A stretch of 64,000 nucleotides of DNA from Billgrantia ethanolica (GTDB lineage Bacteria > Pseudomonadota > Gammaproteobacteria > Pseudomonadales > Halomonadaceae), in contig NZ_JABFTX010000003.1 of the NCBI RefSeq assembly GCF_021404305.1, positions 186,001 through 250,000 of the forward strand, in the 5' to 3' direction. A program made the translations under genes and the position numbers. Of this stretch, positions 8,328 to 20,531 are shown one piece after another. Position 1 is the stretch's first letter. The number at the start of each line of letters is the position of its first letter. The notes beneath the pieces were generated by a model, which saw nothing but the letters and a program-made list of their open reading frames with translations, ran no database searches and was not told the origin of the DNA.

Positions 8328-9550
8328 TCGAGTTATGGCTAGCCTTTGCCCTCCTGCTGCTGCCCGCGCTGTGGCTGCTGGTGGCGCCGCTGCGTCGGGC
8401 GCGCCTGGTGCATGACGCACAGCGCGACTTCGAAGCCAGCGACAAGTCCACCGAGCAGAACGTGGCGATCTATCAGCGTCGCCTGGCGTCGCTGGAAGCC
8501 GCGCTCGAGCGTGGCGACATCGATCAGGCACGTTACGAAGAGGACCGTCTCGACCTCGACCGCAGCCTGCTCGAGGACACCGAAGGGCTGGTGCGCCGGC
8601 CGCTGCATGCGCCGGCCGCAGGTCGTCTCGTGGTGCCGCTGGTGGCGATGGCCGTGGCAGTGGGCAGCGTGCTGTGGTACCAGCAGCACGGCGCCGAGGG
8701 CGATCTTGCCCTGTTCAACGCCTTCCAGGAGAGCGACTCGCTGCCCACGCTGCTGGCGCGGCTCGAGAAGCAGGCCGAGAGCCAGCCGGGCAATCCCAAC
8801 GTTTGGGCCACGCTCTACCCGATCTATCGCGACTCGGGACAAGGCGAGGCGGCTCTGTACGCGCTGGAAAACCTCATCGCCATCGAGGGGCGTGCCGCCT
8901 CGCTGCTGGCGCAGAAGGCGCAGCTCAAGTTCTTCATGGCCGATCGCACCCTCACCGATGAGGTGCAGGAACTGATCGAAGAGACCCAGCAGCTCAACCC
9001 CAGCGAACCGACCATCTTCGGCATGCTGGGCGTGCACGCCTTCGACCGCGGCGACTACGAGCAGGCCGTGGACCATTGGCGCCGGGCCATCGCCGGCATG
9101 TCCGACTCCAGCTCTGCCCAGGCCCTGCGCGAGGGCATCCAGATCGCCCAGCAGCGCATGGGGGTGGCGCCGGATGAACAGGAGGCCGTGGCGCAGGGTC
9201 CTGGCATCCACGTCAGCGTCAGCCTCGAGGAGCGACTGCAGGGGCTGCTCGACGACGATACCCGGGTGTTCATCATCGCCCGCGACATGGAGGGCGAGCT
9301 GCCGCCGCTGGCCGTGGCCCGGGTCACCCTTGGCGAGCTGCCGGCCACGCTGATCATCGACGACCGCCATGCCATGTCGCCCGAGGCCACGCTGTCTCAG
9401 GTCAACGAAGTGCGTCTGCTGGTGCGCGTCAGCAAGAGCGGTGGAGCCCAACCGGAGACCGGCGACATGTACGGCGACCTGGAAGGGGTCAGAGTGGGTG
9501 ACGTTGAAGGAGAACCCGTGGAGGTCGTGATCGACCGTGTCATAGAATAG
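8324..9550 (+). CDS. ccmI: Cytochrome c maturation chaperone CcmI
   Basis: This 408-residue protein has two membrane segments at the N-terminus (about 2-20 and 100-117) with a coiled cytoplasmic loop between them, then a periplasmic TPR domain and a C-terminal beta-rich domain. CcmI binds the C-terminal helix of apocytochrome c and delivers it to CcmF/H. It is the last ccm gene; smc starts only 4 bp after its stop. Confidence 0.93.
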   Translation: MIELWLAFALLLLPALWLLVAPLRRARLVHDAQRDFEASDKSTEQNVAIYQRRLASLEAALERGDIDQARYEEDRLDLDRSLLEDTEGLVRRPLHAPAAGRLVVPLVAMAVAVGSVLWYQQHGAEGDLALFNAFQESDSLPTLLARLEKQAESQPGNPNVWATLYPIYRDSGQGEAALYALENLIAIEGRAASLLAQKAQLKFFMADRTLTDEVQELIEETQQLNPSEPTIFGMLGVHAFDRGDYEQAVDHWRRAIAGMSDSSSAQALREGIQIAQQRMGVAPDEQEAVAQGPGIHVSVSLEERLQGLLDDDTRVFIIARDMEGELPPLAVARVTLGELPATLIIDDRHAMSPEATLSQVNEVRLLVRVSKSGGAQPETGDMYGDLEGVRVGDVEGEPVEVVIDRVIE

Positions 9551-9554
9551 CGGG

Positions 9555-12500
9555 ATGCGACTCACCTCGATCCGCCTGAGCGGTTTCAAATCCTTCGTCG
9601 ACCCGGTCACGGTGCCCTTCGATGGCAACATGACGGCCATCGTCGGCCCCAACGGCTGCGGCAAGTCGAACATCATCGACGCCGTGCGCTGGGTCATGGG
9701 CGAGTCCTCGGCCAAGACCCTGCGCGGCGAATCGATGACCGACGTCATCTTCAACGGCTCCACCGCGCGCAAGCCGGTGGGGCAGGCCGCCATCGAGCTG
9801 CGCTTCGACAACAGCGACGGCACCATGGGCGGCCTCTACGCCCAGTACGCCGAGATCGCGGTGAAGCGCCTGGTCACCCGTGACGGCCAGTCCAGCTACT
9901 TCTTCAACGGCCAGAAGTGCCGCCGCCGCGACATCGCCGACCTGTTTCTCGGCACCGGCCTCGGTCCGCGCTCCTACGCCATCATCGGCCAGGGCATGAT
10001 CTCGCGGCTGATCGAGGCGCGCCCGGAGGAGCTGCGCGCCACCCTCGAAGAGGCCGCCGGCATCTCCAAGTACAAGGAGCGCCGCCGCGAGACCGAGAAC
10101 CGCATGCGCCGCACCCGCGAGAACCTCGAGCGACTCGAGGATATTCGCGACGAGCTCGACAAGCAGCTCGAACGTCTCCGGCGTCAGGCCGAGGCGGCGC
10201 GTCGCTATCAATCCCTGAAGGACGAGGAGTTCCGCCTCAAGGGCGAGCTGGCGCTGCTGCGTGGTCGCGCCTTGCGTGCCCGTCAGTCGGAGGAGGAGCG
10301 CCGGGTAGGCGAGCTGGAAACCGCCGTGGAGCGGGAGGTGCTCGGTCTGCGCCAGTGCGAGACCCGCCTGGAGGAGGCGCGTGCCGGCCACGATGCCCTG
10401 GCCGAGACCCTCGAGGCGCGCCAGGCGCGCTTCTTCGAGACCAGCGGTGCCATCGCCCGCCTGGAACAGAATCTGGAGCACGCCCGCAGCCGTGAAGGGC
10501 AACTGGCCCGCGATCTGGAGAGCGCTCGTCAGGAGCTCACCGAACTCGATCGCCTGGGCGAGCACGACCGCGAGCGTCTGATGCGTCTCGACGAGCGTCT
10601 CGAAACCCTGGTGCCGGAGCAGGAGGAGGTGGCCGAGCAGCTCGCCGAGCTGGAGGCGATGCTCGAGGAAGCCGAACCTGCGTCCGAGGAGGCCGAGCAG
10701 GCCTTCGAAACCTTCAGTGAGAGCTGGCGCGAGGCCAGCCGCGAGGCCGAACGCAGCCAGGACCGCCTGCGTGAACTGGAGAGCCGCCTGACACGCCTCG
10801 AAGCCGACGTTCAGCGGCGGCGTCAGCAGCAGCAGGAGCTGCCCGACCTGGCCGAGCTGACGGCCCGACGCGACGAGCTGAAGGAGCGGCTGGCGGAGTT
10901 CGATCTGGCTCAGGAGGAGATCGAAGCCCGCCGCGAGCAGCTCCAGGCCGGCCGTGACGCCGCCCGCGAAGCGGCGGCGACCCTCGAGCGCGAACGCGAG
11001 GCTGAACGTGCCAGGCGCAGTGCGCTGCAGGGCGAGCTGGCCTCCCTCGATGCCCTGATCCAGGCCGCGCTCACCGATCCCGACGAGACTCTGACCACAC
11101 ACCTGGCCGACCACGAGCTGGGCGAGCTGCCGCGCCTGGGCGAATCGCTCGAAGTCGACCCCGGCTGGGAGGCCAGCGTCTCCTGGGTGCTGGCGCCCTG
11201 GCTCAAGGCGCGCCTGGCCGCCCCTGAGGCGTTCCGCGCCGCGAGTGCCGAGCCGCCCGCCGAGTTGAGCGCCTTGGCGCCCCAGGTGGCGCTCGAGTTC
11301 GCCACTGACAGCCTCGCCACGCGGGTGCGCGGTGCCGGTGCCGCCGCGGCCTGGCTGGCTCCGATTCGCTGCGTGGAGAGCGACGCCCAGGCCTGGGCCG
11401 AGCGTGAAGGTCTCGGTGCCGGAGAAAGCCTGATCACCCCCCAGGGGCTGTGGCTGGGGCGTGACTGGGTGCGCCACCGCGGCCAGGGTGCCGGCCCCGA
11501 TGCGCTGCTGGTCAGCCGACGCCGTTTCGAGGAGGCCGCGGCCGAGCTGGACGAGCTCGAGACCCGTCTGGCCGCCCGCGATCAGGCCATTGAGGGGGAG
11601 CGCGAGCGCGCCGAGCAGGCCGAACGCGATCTCGATGCCATTCGCCAGGAGGAGCGCCGCCTGGCCGGCGAGCAGCAGCAGCTGGCGGTACAGGACAGCG
11701 GTCTCGCCAGTCGGCTGGAGCATCTGCAAGGCCGTGCCGGGGAACTGGCCGAAGAGCTGGCGAGCCTCGACGAGACCCGTGAAGAGACGAGGCTGAGCAT
11801 CGAGGAAGCCCGCGAGCGCTGGCAGCAGGCCATGGCCCGGCTGGAAGAGGGCGCCGAGCAGCGCGAGCGACTGGAGCGGGTGCGCAGCGAGGCTCGCGAG
11901 CGGCTGGCAGCCCTGCGTGCCCGGCAGCGCCCCTTGCAGGAGCGTGCCCAGCAGTTGGCGCTGGAGCATCAGCGGCTCTCGACCGAGCGCGCCGGCCTCA
12001 ACGAACAGCAGGGGCGCAGCGGCGATGCCCGTGAACGCCTGCTGGCGCGCTGCGAGGAGCTCAGCGAGAGCCTGGAAGAGCTGCGTGAGCCCGACGAGGA
12101 GCAGCGCGAGAAGCTCGACGAACTGCTGCACCGCCGCGAGGGCGACGAACGTTCCCTCAACGAGGCCAAGGCACAGGCCGCCGAATTGGTGGAGCGCCTG
12201 CGCGAGGGCGAGCTGGCGCGACAGGGCCACGAGCGCAATCTGGAGGGCATCCGCGAGCGCCTGCAGGAGGCGCGCATGCAGGTTCAGGCTCTGGCGCTGA
12301 AGGCCGAGACCCAGGACGAGCAGCTCGCCGAGCTGGGCCACCAGGCCGCTGCACTCGAAGAGGAGCTCGACCCCAATGCCACCGAATCGGCTTGGCAGTC
12401 CCGCCTGGAAGAGGTTGGCGAGCGCATCCGTCGCCTCGGCGCGATCAACCTGGCAGCCATCGAGGAGTACGACCAGCAGGCCGAACGGCGCAACTATCTC

Positions 12501-13049
12501 GAGGCGCAGCAGGCCGAGCTGAACGAGGCCCTGGAGACCCTGGAGCGGGCGATTCGACGCATCGACCAGGAGACCCGAACGCGCTTCCGCGATACCTTCG
12601 AGCGAGTCAATCAGGGGCTGCAGTCGCTTTTTCCGCGAGTCTTCGGTGGTGGAACCGCATGGTTGACGCTGACCGGCGAGGATTTGCTCGATACCGGGGT
12701 GGCGATCATGGCTCGACCACCGGGCAAGAAGAACAGCACCATTCATCTTCTCTCGGGTGGGGAAAAGGCGCTGACTGCTTTATCGCTTGTCTTTGCCATC
12801 TTCCAACTCAATCCGGCACCCTTCTGTATGCTCGACGAAGTCGATGCTCCACTCGATGACGCCAATGTAGGACGCTATGCCAAACTGGTGAAAGACATGT
12901 CCGAGTCGGTACAGTTCATTTATATCACCCACAACAAGATTGCCATGGAAGCAGCCGAAAGATTGATGGGTGTGACCATGCAGGAACCCGGTGTCTCACG
13001 CCTGGTGGCCGTTGGGGTGGAGGAAGCTGCGGCCTTGGCCGAGGCTTGA
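9555..13049 (+). CDS. smc: Chromosome segregation ATPase SMC
   Basis: This 1164-residue protein has a globular N-terminal head with Walker A GPNGCGKSN near residue 35, two long coiled-coil arms rich in Glu, Arg, Gln and Leu, a hinge near residues 510-640, and a C-terminal head with signature LLSGGEKAL and Walker B FCMLDEVDAPLDD. It organises and compacts chromosomes as an SMC dimer with ScpA/ScpB; those genes are not in the window. Presence of smc rather than mukB fits a non-enteric gammaproteobacterium. The gene begins 4 bp after ccmI and may be expressed with it. Confidence 0.96.
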   Translation: MRLTSIRLSGFKSFVDPVTVPFDGNMTAIVGPNGCGKSNIIDAVRWVMGESSAKTLRGESMTDVIFNGSTARKPVGQAAIELRFDNSDGTMGGLYAQYAEIAVKRLVTRDGQSSYFFNGQKCRRRDIADLFLGTGLGPRSYAIIGQGMISRLIEARPEELRATLEEAAGISKYKERRRETENRMRRTRENLERLEDIRDELDKQLERLRRQAEAARRYQSLKDEEFRLKGELALLRGRALRARQSEEERRVGELETAVEREVLGLRQCETRLEEARAGHDALAETLEARQARFFETSGAIARLEQNLEHARSREGQLARDLESARQELTELDRLGEHDRERLMRLDERLETLVPEQEEVAEQLAELEAMLEEAEPASEEAEQAFETFSESWREASREAERSQDRLRELESRLTRLEADVQRRRQQQQELPDLAELTARRDELKERLAEFDLAQEEIEARREQLQAGRDAAREAAATLEREREAERARRSALQGELASLDALIQAALTDPDETLTTHLADHELGELPRLGESLEVDPGWEASVSWVLAPWLKARLAAPEAFRAASAEPPAELSALAPQVALEFATDSLATRVRGAGAAAAWLAPIRCVESDAQAWAEREGLGAGESLITPQGLWLGRDWVRHRGQGAGPDALLVSRRRFEEAAAELDELETRLAARDQAIEGERERAEQAERDLDAIRQEERRLAGEQQQLAVQDSGLASRLEHLQGRAGELAEELASLDETREETRLSIEEARERWQQAMARLEEGAEQRERLERVRSEARERLAALRARQRPLQERAQQLALEHQRLSTERAGLNEQQGRSGDARERLLARCEELSESLEELREPDEEQREKLDELLHRREGDERSLNEAKAQAAELVERLREGELARQGHERNLEGIRERLQEARMQVQALALKAETQDEQLAELGHQAAALEEELDPNATESAWQSRLEEVGERIRRLGAINLAAIEEYDQQAERRNYLEAQQAELNEALETLERAIRRIDQETRTRFRDTFERVNQGLQSLFPRVFGGGTAWLTLTGEDLLDTGVAIMARPPGKKNSTIHLLSGGEKALTALSLVFAIFQLNPAPFCMLDEVDAPLDDANVGRYAKLVKDMSESVQFIYITHNKIAMEAAERLMGVTMQEPGVSRLVAVGVEEAAALAEA

Positions 13050-13273
13050 AAGGACTTGAAAGCGAGCGATAAACGCGATATCAGAAGACACGACATGGTC
13101 ATATCGCATAATAGAATGGCGAATTCACAGGGAAAGGCGCGGGGAGGATTTGACTCCCGAGCGATAATGCCAGGGCTTGACAAACAAAAAAGTGGCCTTT
13201 TTTTCGGCAATCGCGCTATGCTGTTGACGAACATCCATCCGGCATGGCGCCCTAGTGATAGGCAAGACGACCC

Positions 13274-15184
13274 ATGGAACTTAGAGAATGGCTGATCATT
13301 CTGGGGCTGGCCCTGGTGACACTCATCGTGATAGATGGTGTGCGTCGCCTCAAGCGCCAGCGCCGAGTGCCCCGCCTGGACCAGGCAGGGGGTAACAACA
13401 ACCACGTCGACAGCCAGGCAGAAGCCGATGACGACGGCAACTGGGAGCTGCCCAATGGCGGCGCCCGGGTCGTCAGGCCTGCGAGCTATTCGGAGGTCAA
13501 GTCGAAGCCCAAGCTGGAGCGCCAGGAGCATCCTGGGCCCTCTAGGGTGCTGGCCGGCTTCAAGGAGGCTCCTGTCGATCTCAAGGCAGGTACGCCCAAC
13601 CTGGCCCGCCCCGCTGCCAGTGCCACCGACGCCTTGCGCCCGGTGGCTTCTGCCATTCAGGCGTCCGACTCGGTGGCTGCCGACACGCGTTCATCCACGA
13701 CACAGACAGCCGATCGCGTGCCTCAGCCGGAGGTGAGTGCCAAGCAGGCCGAGCCCAAGCTCGACCTGGGTCAGGCCGAGCGGAAGCGGGCGGAGGAGCC
13801 ATCGGTTGCCCCCGCGTCCAGCCGAACCGAAGAGGCACCCGCTGCGGCGTCGGCGGCGAAAGCCCCCGCGACCGAGCCGGTCGCCGCCAAACCTCTCTCC
13901 TTTGAACCTTCCGTCACTGAACCTGCCATCTCCGAACCTGCCGTATCTAAACCTGGCGTTTCTGAGCCTGTCGTTTCAGAACCTATCGTTTCAGAACCTG
14001 GCGTCACAGAACCCAAGGCTGCCGAATCTCCGGCTTCTGAACCCCGTGCATCCGAAGCCGTCGCTGCCAAGCCTGCCGTTGAGGAGAGTGAGGAGCGCCG
14101 GGAGCCGACGCTTTCCGCCCTGGATGACGACGAGCCCGCTCTCGAGTCGGCTGCGGTCAGCGCCGAGGCCGAACCGCTCGCCGCCGACCCTGAGGATCAC
14201 GACCTTCATCACGACGAGGACGAGCGCTATCGCCTGGTCGATCTCGAAGGCATGGGCAACTCGATCAAGAGCGGCTCTCGCCGCGTGGGCGAGTCGATGC
14301 ACCGCTTCGGCGTTTCCATGCAGCAACGGCTTGCCAAACGCCGGGAGCAGAAGCGCGAGGAGCGGGCACGCCGCGAGCAGGAGCGTGCCGAAAAGGCCGC
14401 TCGCGAGGCTCAGCAACGCCGCGAGGCCGCCGAGGCCCAGGCCGCCCGGGAGGCCGAGCTGCGCCGCCTGGAAGCCGAGGCCATCGACCTGGCCGACGAC
14501 GACGACCCGCTGTTTGCACCGCCGCGTGCGCGGGGCGAGCGGCATGCCGAGGCGGCCTATGCCGCGCCGGCTGACCATGAGCCGTATGCCGAGCCGGTCG
14601 ATTACGCCGAGCGGGCCGAACCCAGCCTGTCGGGCGCTTCCATCAACGACGATGACGACGTGGTACGCGCCCACCCGACCCTGGCCCGGGCGCTGCGTCA
14701 CAACGTCAACGCCGAACGCGCCCGCGAGACCTTGAGCCACGCCGACGAGATCATCGTCATCAGCGTGCTGTCGCGGGACGAAGAGGGCTTCTCCGGCGAG
14801 GCGCTGCTCAACCTCATGCTGGCCTGCGGTCTGCGCTACAGCAGCGACATGGGCATCTTCCACCGCTTCGAGACCGAGGACCCCGACAGCGAGCTGCAGT
14901 TCTCGATGGTCAACGTGCTCAAGCCGGGCACCTTCCCCATCGAGGCGATGGATGAGTTCCGCACCCCGGGCATCACGCTGCTGATGCCGCTGCCCGGTGC
15001 GCTGGATACCGCCGCCGCCTTCGAAGCGATGGTCGAGACCGCCATGGTCATCGTGCGCAACCTAGGCGGCGAGCTGAAGGACGAGAACCACAGCGTGATG
15101 ACCGCGCAGACCGTGGAGTTCGCCCGCCAGCGCGTGCAGGAGTTCGAGCGCCGCAATCGACTCAATCGCTATCAGGTGAACTGA
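13274..15184 (+). CDS. zipA: Cell division protein ZipA with very long linker
   Basis: This 636-residue protein is about twice the usual ZipA length. The N-terminal membrane segment (residues 5-24) is followed by a basic stretch, then a linker of about 450 residues rich in Pro, Ala, Glu and Val containing pentapeptide repeats (residues 210-262) and a charged helical block (about 350-400). The last 140 residues form the FtsZ-binding ZipA domain (DEIIVISVLSRDEEGF to the end). It tethers FtsZ to the membrane. The position between smc and ligA is conserved in related bacteria. The 224-bp gap before it holds no convincing gene. Confidence 0.93.
   Translation: MELREWLIILGLALVTLIVIDGVRRLKRQRRVPRLDQAGGNNNHVDSQAEADDDGNWELPNGGARVVRPASYSEVKSKPKLERQEHPGPSRVLAGFKEAPVDLKAGTPNLARPAASATDALRPVASAIQASDSVAADTRSSTTQTADRVPQPEVSAKQAEPKLDLGQAERKRAEEPSVAPASSRTEEAPAAASAAKAPATEPVAAKPLSFEPSVTEPAISEPAVSKPGVSEPVVSEPIVSEPGVTEPKAAESPASEPRASEAVAAKPAVEESEERREPTLSALDDDEPALESAAVSAEAEPLAADPEDHDLHHDEDERYRLVDLEGMGNSIKSGSRRVGESMHRFGVSMQQRLAKRREQKREERARREQERAEKAAREAQQRREAAEAQAAREAELRRLEAEAIDLADDDDPLFAPPRARGERHAEAAYAAPADHEPYAEPVDYAERAEPSLSGASINDDDDVVRAHPTLARALRHNVNAERARETLSHADEIIVISVLSRDEEGFSGEALLNLMLACGLRYSSDMGIFHRFETEDPDSELQFSMVNVLKPGTFPIEAMDEFRTPGITLLMPLPGALDTAAAFEAMVETAMVIVRNLGGELKDENHSVMTAQTVEFARQRVQEFERRNRLNRYQVN
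13901..14060 (+). repeat. 15-bp tandem repeat coding for pentapeptides in ZipA
   Basis: About ten imperfect copies of a 15-bp unit encode variants of (V/A/I)-S/T-E/K-P-x. They lie in the ZipA linker and keep the reading frame. Such repeats change copy number easily by slippage, which would alter linker length. Confidence 0.75.
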
Positions 15185-15214
15185 CGCCTGTTCGCGTGCC
15201 ATGCCGCACCCGCC

Positions 15215-17635
<2,421 letters not shown>

Positions 17636-17676
17636 CCCAACAAGCGCTCCTGCGGTGATACCGCTCGCCCCTAACT

Positions 17677-17702
17677 GGCCCGCCAAAATCGGCGGGCCTT
17701 TT
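17677..17702 (+). terminator. Rho-independent terminator after ligA operon
   Basis: The stem GGCCCGCC / GGCGGGCC with loop AAAATC is followed by TTTT. It closes the ligA-yheU-like unit. Confidence 0.85.
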
Positions 17703-17890
17703 GCTGGCGCCGTTCCCCCCGTGGGCGGCAGGGTTCGACCATCGCCAGGTCAGGACAATCAGGGGAAGCTTGACGTGCGTCAAACTGTCCCATGCCCGAT
17801 TAAGCAGAAAATACTCCTTCTATTCGTTCGTATCCGCCGGCGACTCAGGGTCGAGGCTCGGCATGGTCTGTCCTGTTAATAGAGATCGAA

Positions 17891-20503
17891 ATGCTGACTC
17901 GTGCCCGCACCCTGTCTGCCTACCTCAAGACCCTGCAAGGGTTCGTGCTGGTGGCGCTTCTCTCCGCCTCGTTGACGGTCTTCATCGGGGTCACCCTGGC
18001 CTCCTCGCTGCTCTACGAGAACATCCTGGTGCGCCAGGCCGAGCAGACCTCGGAAACCCTGGCGCGGCAAAGCTATAGCGCCATGCAGCAGGTGATGCGC
18101 CAGGGTTGGAACCGGGAGCAGATGGAAACCTTCATCGAGGAGACCCGGTTGGCTCACGAAGCCTCCGGTTATCGCTTCACGTTCTACTGGGGTGAAGGGG
18201 TGGCAAAGCGCCACGGCGACATCGACCAGCCGGAGATGGACGTCGTCATTCGCTCAGCGCTGGCCGCTGGTGGCGAGCGGGTGTGGCGCGAGAACGGCAC
18301 CGTGCGGCGCATCATGCCGTTGGTGTCCCGCGCCGAGTGCCTGGCCTGCGAGCAGTACGCGGAAGCCGGCGACGTGCTCGGCGTGATCGACATTCAGCAC
18401 GATCTGGCACCGATCAGCCGCGAGATGCGCTTCAACTACCTGGCCATGTTCATCGTCGCCGCACTGATGGTCCTGATGCTGGCGCTGGGCATCTCGAAGC
18501 TGTTCGCCGAGCGTATCGAGGCCACTCTCCGGCAGTTTCGTCAGCGCCTGGCGGCGGTCAACTCCGTGGCCGACTTCCGCAACCTCAACCTCGGCGATAG
18601 CGACGTTGGCTTCCAGGAGCTCAACGACGCCATGCAGCAGGTGAACGCCCTGGTGGGCCGGCTACGCAACGTGGCGGTGGATAAGGACATTCTCGAGTTC
18701 GAGATTCGTCTGCTGAGCAAGTTCATCATCACCTCCGAAGTGGTGCGCGACTGGCGCGAGTTCATCAAGGAACTGCTGGCGGACATCAACACCATCATCC
18801 AGGCCCACACCCTGGTGACCATCTTCCAGGTGGAGGACGAGGGCTACGAGCTGGAGGTGTTCTGGTACCGCGAGGTGGCGCCGGAAACCCGGGCGACCTT
18901 CGAAGCGCTGCTGACCCAGCTGCTCGAGCGCAAGCACGAGGGGCAGCTCGCCTGCAGCATCCTCAAGGTCTCCCACCACACGGTGGTGAGCGCGGGCGAA
19001 AACGAGGCACTGGCCGATCTCACGCCGGAGGACATTCGCCTGCAGACCAAGTCGCTGCTGCTCGAGGCGCCCAAGATCGGCGGTATCGTCGGCATCGGCG
19101 TGCAGTCGGACCTGGCCCAGGATCCGATTCGCCACATCGTCATCGACGGCATCCTGTCGACGCTGCTCAACCTGGTGGGCTCGGTCAAGGCGATCTACAA
19201 GTACACCCAGGACCTGGAGTTCTACGCGACCCGCGATCCGCTGACCAACCTGCACAATCAGCGCATCTTCAAGGACATGCTGACCTACGAGGTGGGGCGG
19301 GCGACACGCCACCAGGATCACTTCAGCCTGCTGATGCTCGACCTGGACAACTTCAAGACGGTCAACGACCGGCACGGTCACGCCTTCGGCGATCAGTTCC
19401 TCCACGCCGTGGCCGATACCCTGAGTCACTCCATTCGGCCGGGGGATTTCCTGGCCCGCTACGGAGGCGACGAGTTCACCGTGATCCTGCCGCAAACCGA
19501 GGAGGAGCAGGCCTACTCGGTGGCGCTGCGCATTGCCGGCAACCTCTCCTCCCAGGTCCTCACCGCTCCCGACGGCAGCACGGTGCGGGCCACCACCTCG
19601 ATCGGCATCGCCTGCTACCCCCACCACGCCGGCAACCCCCACGACCTCTTCCTGATGGCCGATAACATGATGTACAAGGCCAAGCGCAAGGGTAAGAACT
19701 GCGTGGCCCTGCCGGAGCAGGAGGAGGTGGCAGCGGTGTTCAAGGAGGTCGGCGAGAAGAACCAGATGGTGCTCAGCGCGCTGGAAGAGCAGCGCATCGT
19801 GCCGTACTTCCAGCCCATCGCCGACGTGCGCAGCGGCGAGGTGAACATCCACGAGCTGCTGATGCGCATACAGCTCGACGACCGCCTGGTACCGGCCGGT
19901 GAGTTCATCGACATCGCCGAGAGCATCGGCGTGATCCACAAGATGGACTACCAACTGATCGAGAAGGCTTTCGCCCAGGTCCGCGAGCAGGGCTACGAGG
20001 GCATGCTGTTCATCAATCTATCGCCCAAGTCGTTGATCATCGGCGAGTTCATCGGCCATATCCATCAACTGGCCATCGACTACGACATCCTGCCGGAGCG
20101 CATCGTCTTCGAGCTCACCGAGCGCGAGACGGTGAGCAACCTCAAGCTGCTGGAGAAGTTCGTGCTCGATCTCAAGATGGAGGGCTTCAACTTCGCCATC
20201 GACGACTTCGGCTCGGGCTACTCCTCGTTCCGCTATCTCAAGCAGTTCCCCATCGACGTGATCAAGATCGAAGGCGAATTCATCCGCAACATGCTCAACG
20301 ACGAGAAGTACATGGCCTTCGTCAAGAGCATCGTGACCCTGGCCCAGAGCCTTGGCGTGAGCACCATTGCCGAGTACATCGAGGACGAAGAGGTGCTGGC
20401 CGCCGTCGAGGCGCTGGGCATCGACTTCGGCCAGGGCTACCACCTGGGGCGGCCGGGGCCGCACTTCGTGCGCCGCCGGCAGGCGCTGCTGGCCGCGGAG
20501 TAG
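17891..20503 (+). CDS. Membrane GGDEF-EAL protein with DUF3365-like sensor
   Basis: This 870-residue protein has a membrane segment (about 15-40), a periplasmic domain, a second segment (about 178-200), a HAMP-like linker, a GAF-like region (about 265-430), a GGDEF domain with intact GGDEF at 525-529, and an EAL domain. The periplasmic part contains CLAC (150-153) followed by Glu, then GDVLGVIDI, which resembles the Tll0287/DUF3365 haem domain but lacks the His of CXXCH. The EAL motif reads ELL (E655 kept) and the later KID motif reads KIE, so phosphodiesterase activity is possible but uncertain. It probably makes and/or breaks cyclic di-GMP in response to a periplasmic cue. It stands alone between two terminator-like hairpins. 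Confidence 0.9.
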   Translation: MLTRARTLSAYLKTLQGFVLVALLSASLTVFIGVTLASSLLYENILVRQAEQTSETLARQSYSAMQQVMRQGWNREQMETFIEETRLAHEASGYRFTFYWGEGVAKRHGDIDQPEMDVVIRSALAAGGERVWRENGTVRRIMPLVSRAECLACEQYAEAGDVLGVIDIQHDLAPISREMRFNYLAMFIVAALMVLMLALGISKLFAERIEATLRQFRQRLAAVNSVADFRNLNLGDSDVGFQELNDAMQQVNALVGRLRNVAVDKDILEFEIRLLSKFIITSEVVRDWREFIKELLADINTIIQAHTLVTIFQVEDEGYELEVFWYREVAPETRATFEALLTQLLERKHEGQLACSILKVSHHTVVSAGENEALADLTPEDIRLQTKSLLLEAPKIGGIVGIGVQSDLAQDPIRHIVIDGILSTLLNLVGSVKAIYKYTQDLEFYATRDPLTNLHNQRIFKDMLTYEVGRATRHQDHFSLLMLDLDNFKTVNDRHGHAFGDQFLHAVADTLSHSIRPGDFLARYGGDEFTVILPQTEEEQAYSVALRIAGNLSSQVLTAPDGSTVRATTSIGIACYPHHAGNPHDLFLMADNMMYKAKRKGKNCVALPEQEEVAAVFKEVGEKNQMVLSALEEQRIVPYFQPIADVRSGEVNIHELLMRIQLDDRLVPAGEFIDIAESIGVIHKMDYQLIEKAFAQVREQGYEGMLFINLSPKSLIIGEFIGHIHQLAIDYDILPERIVFELTERETVSNLKLLEKFVLDLKMEGFNFAIDDFGSGYSSFRYLKQFPIDVIKIEGEFIRNMLNDEKYMAFVKSIVTLAQSLGVSTIAEYIEDEEVLAAVEALGIDFGQGYHLGRPGPHFVRRRQALLAAE

Positions 20504-20531
20504 ACTTGCGCCCGGCCCGGCGAGCCGGCGG

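Noticed and set aside
9540..12746. 1068-codon minus-strand frame opposite smc
   Set aside because: It is a GC-codon shadow of the coiled-coil coding sequence; smc carries all ATPase motifs.
13177..13205. TTGACA before zipA as a sigma-70 promoter
   Set aside because: No acceptable -10 lies at 16-18 bp; the T-run follows a short A/T stem and could be a chance feature.
13056..13295. 79-codon frame between smc and zipA
   Set aside because: It has no ribosome site or recognisable composition and overlaps the zipA start.
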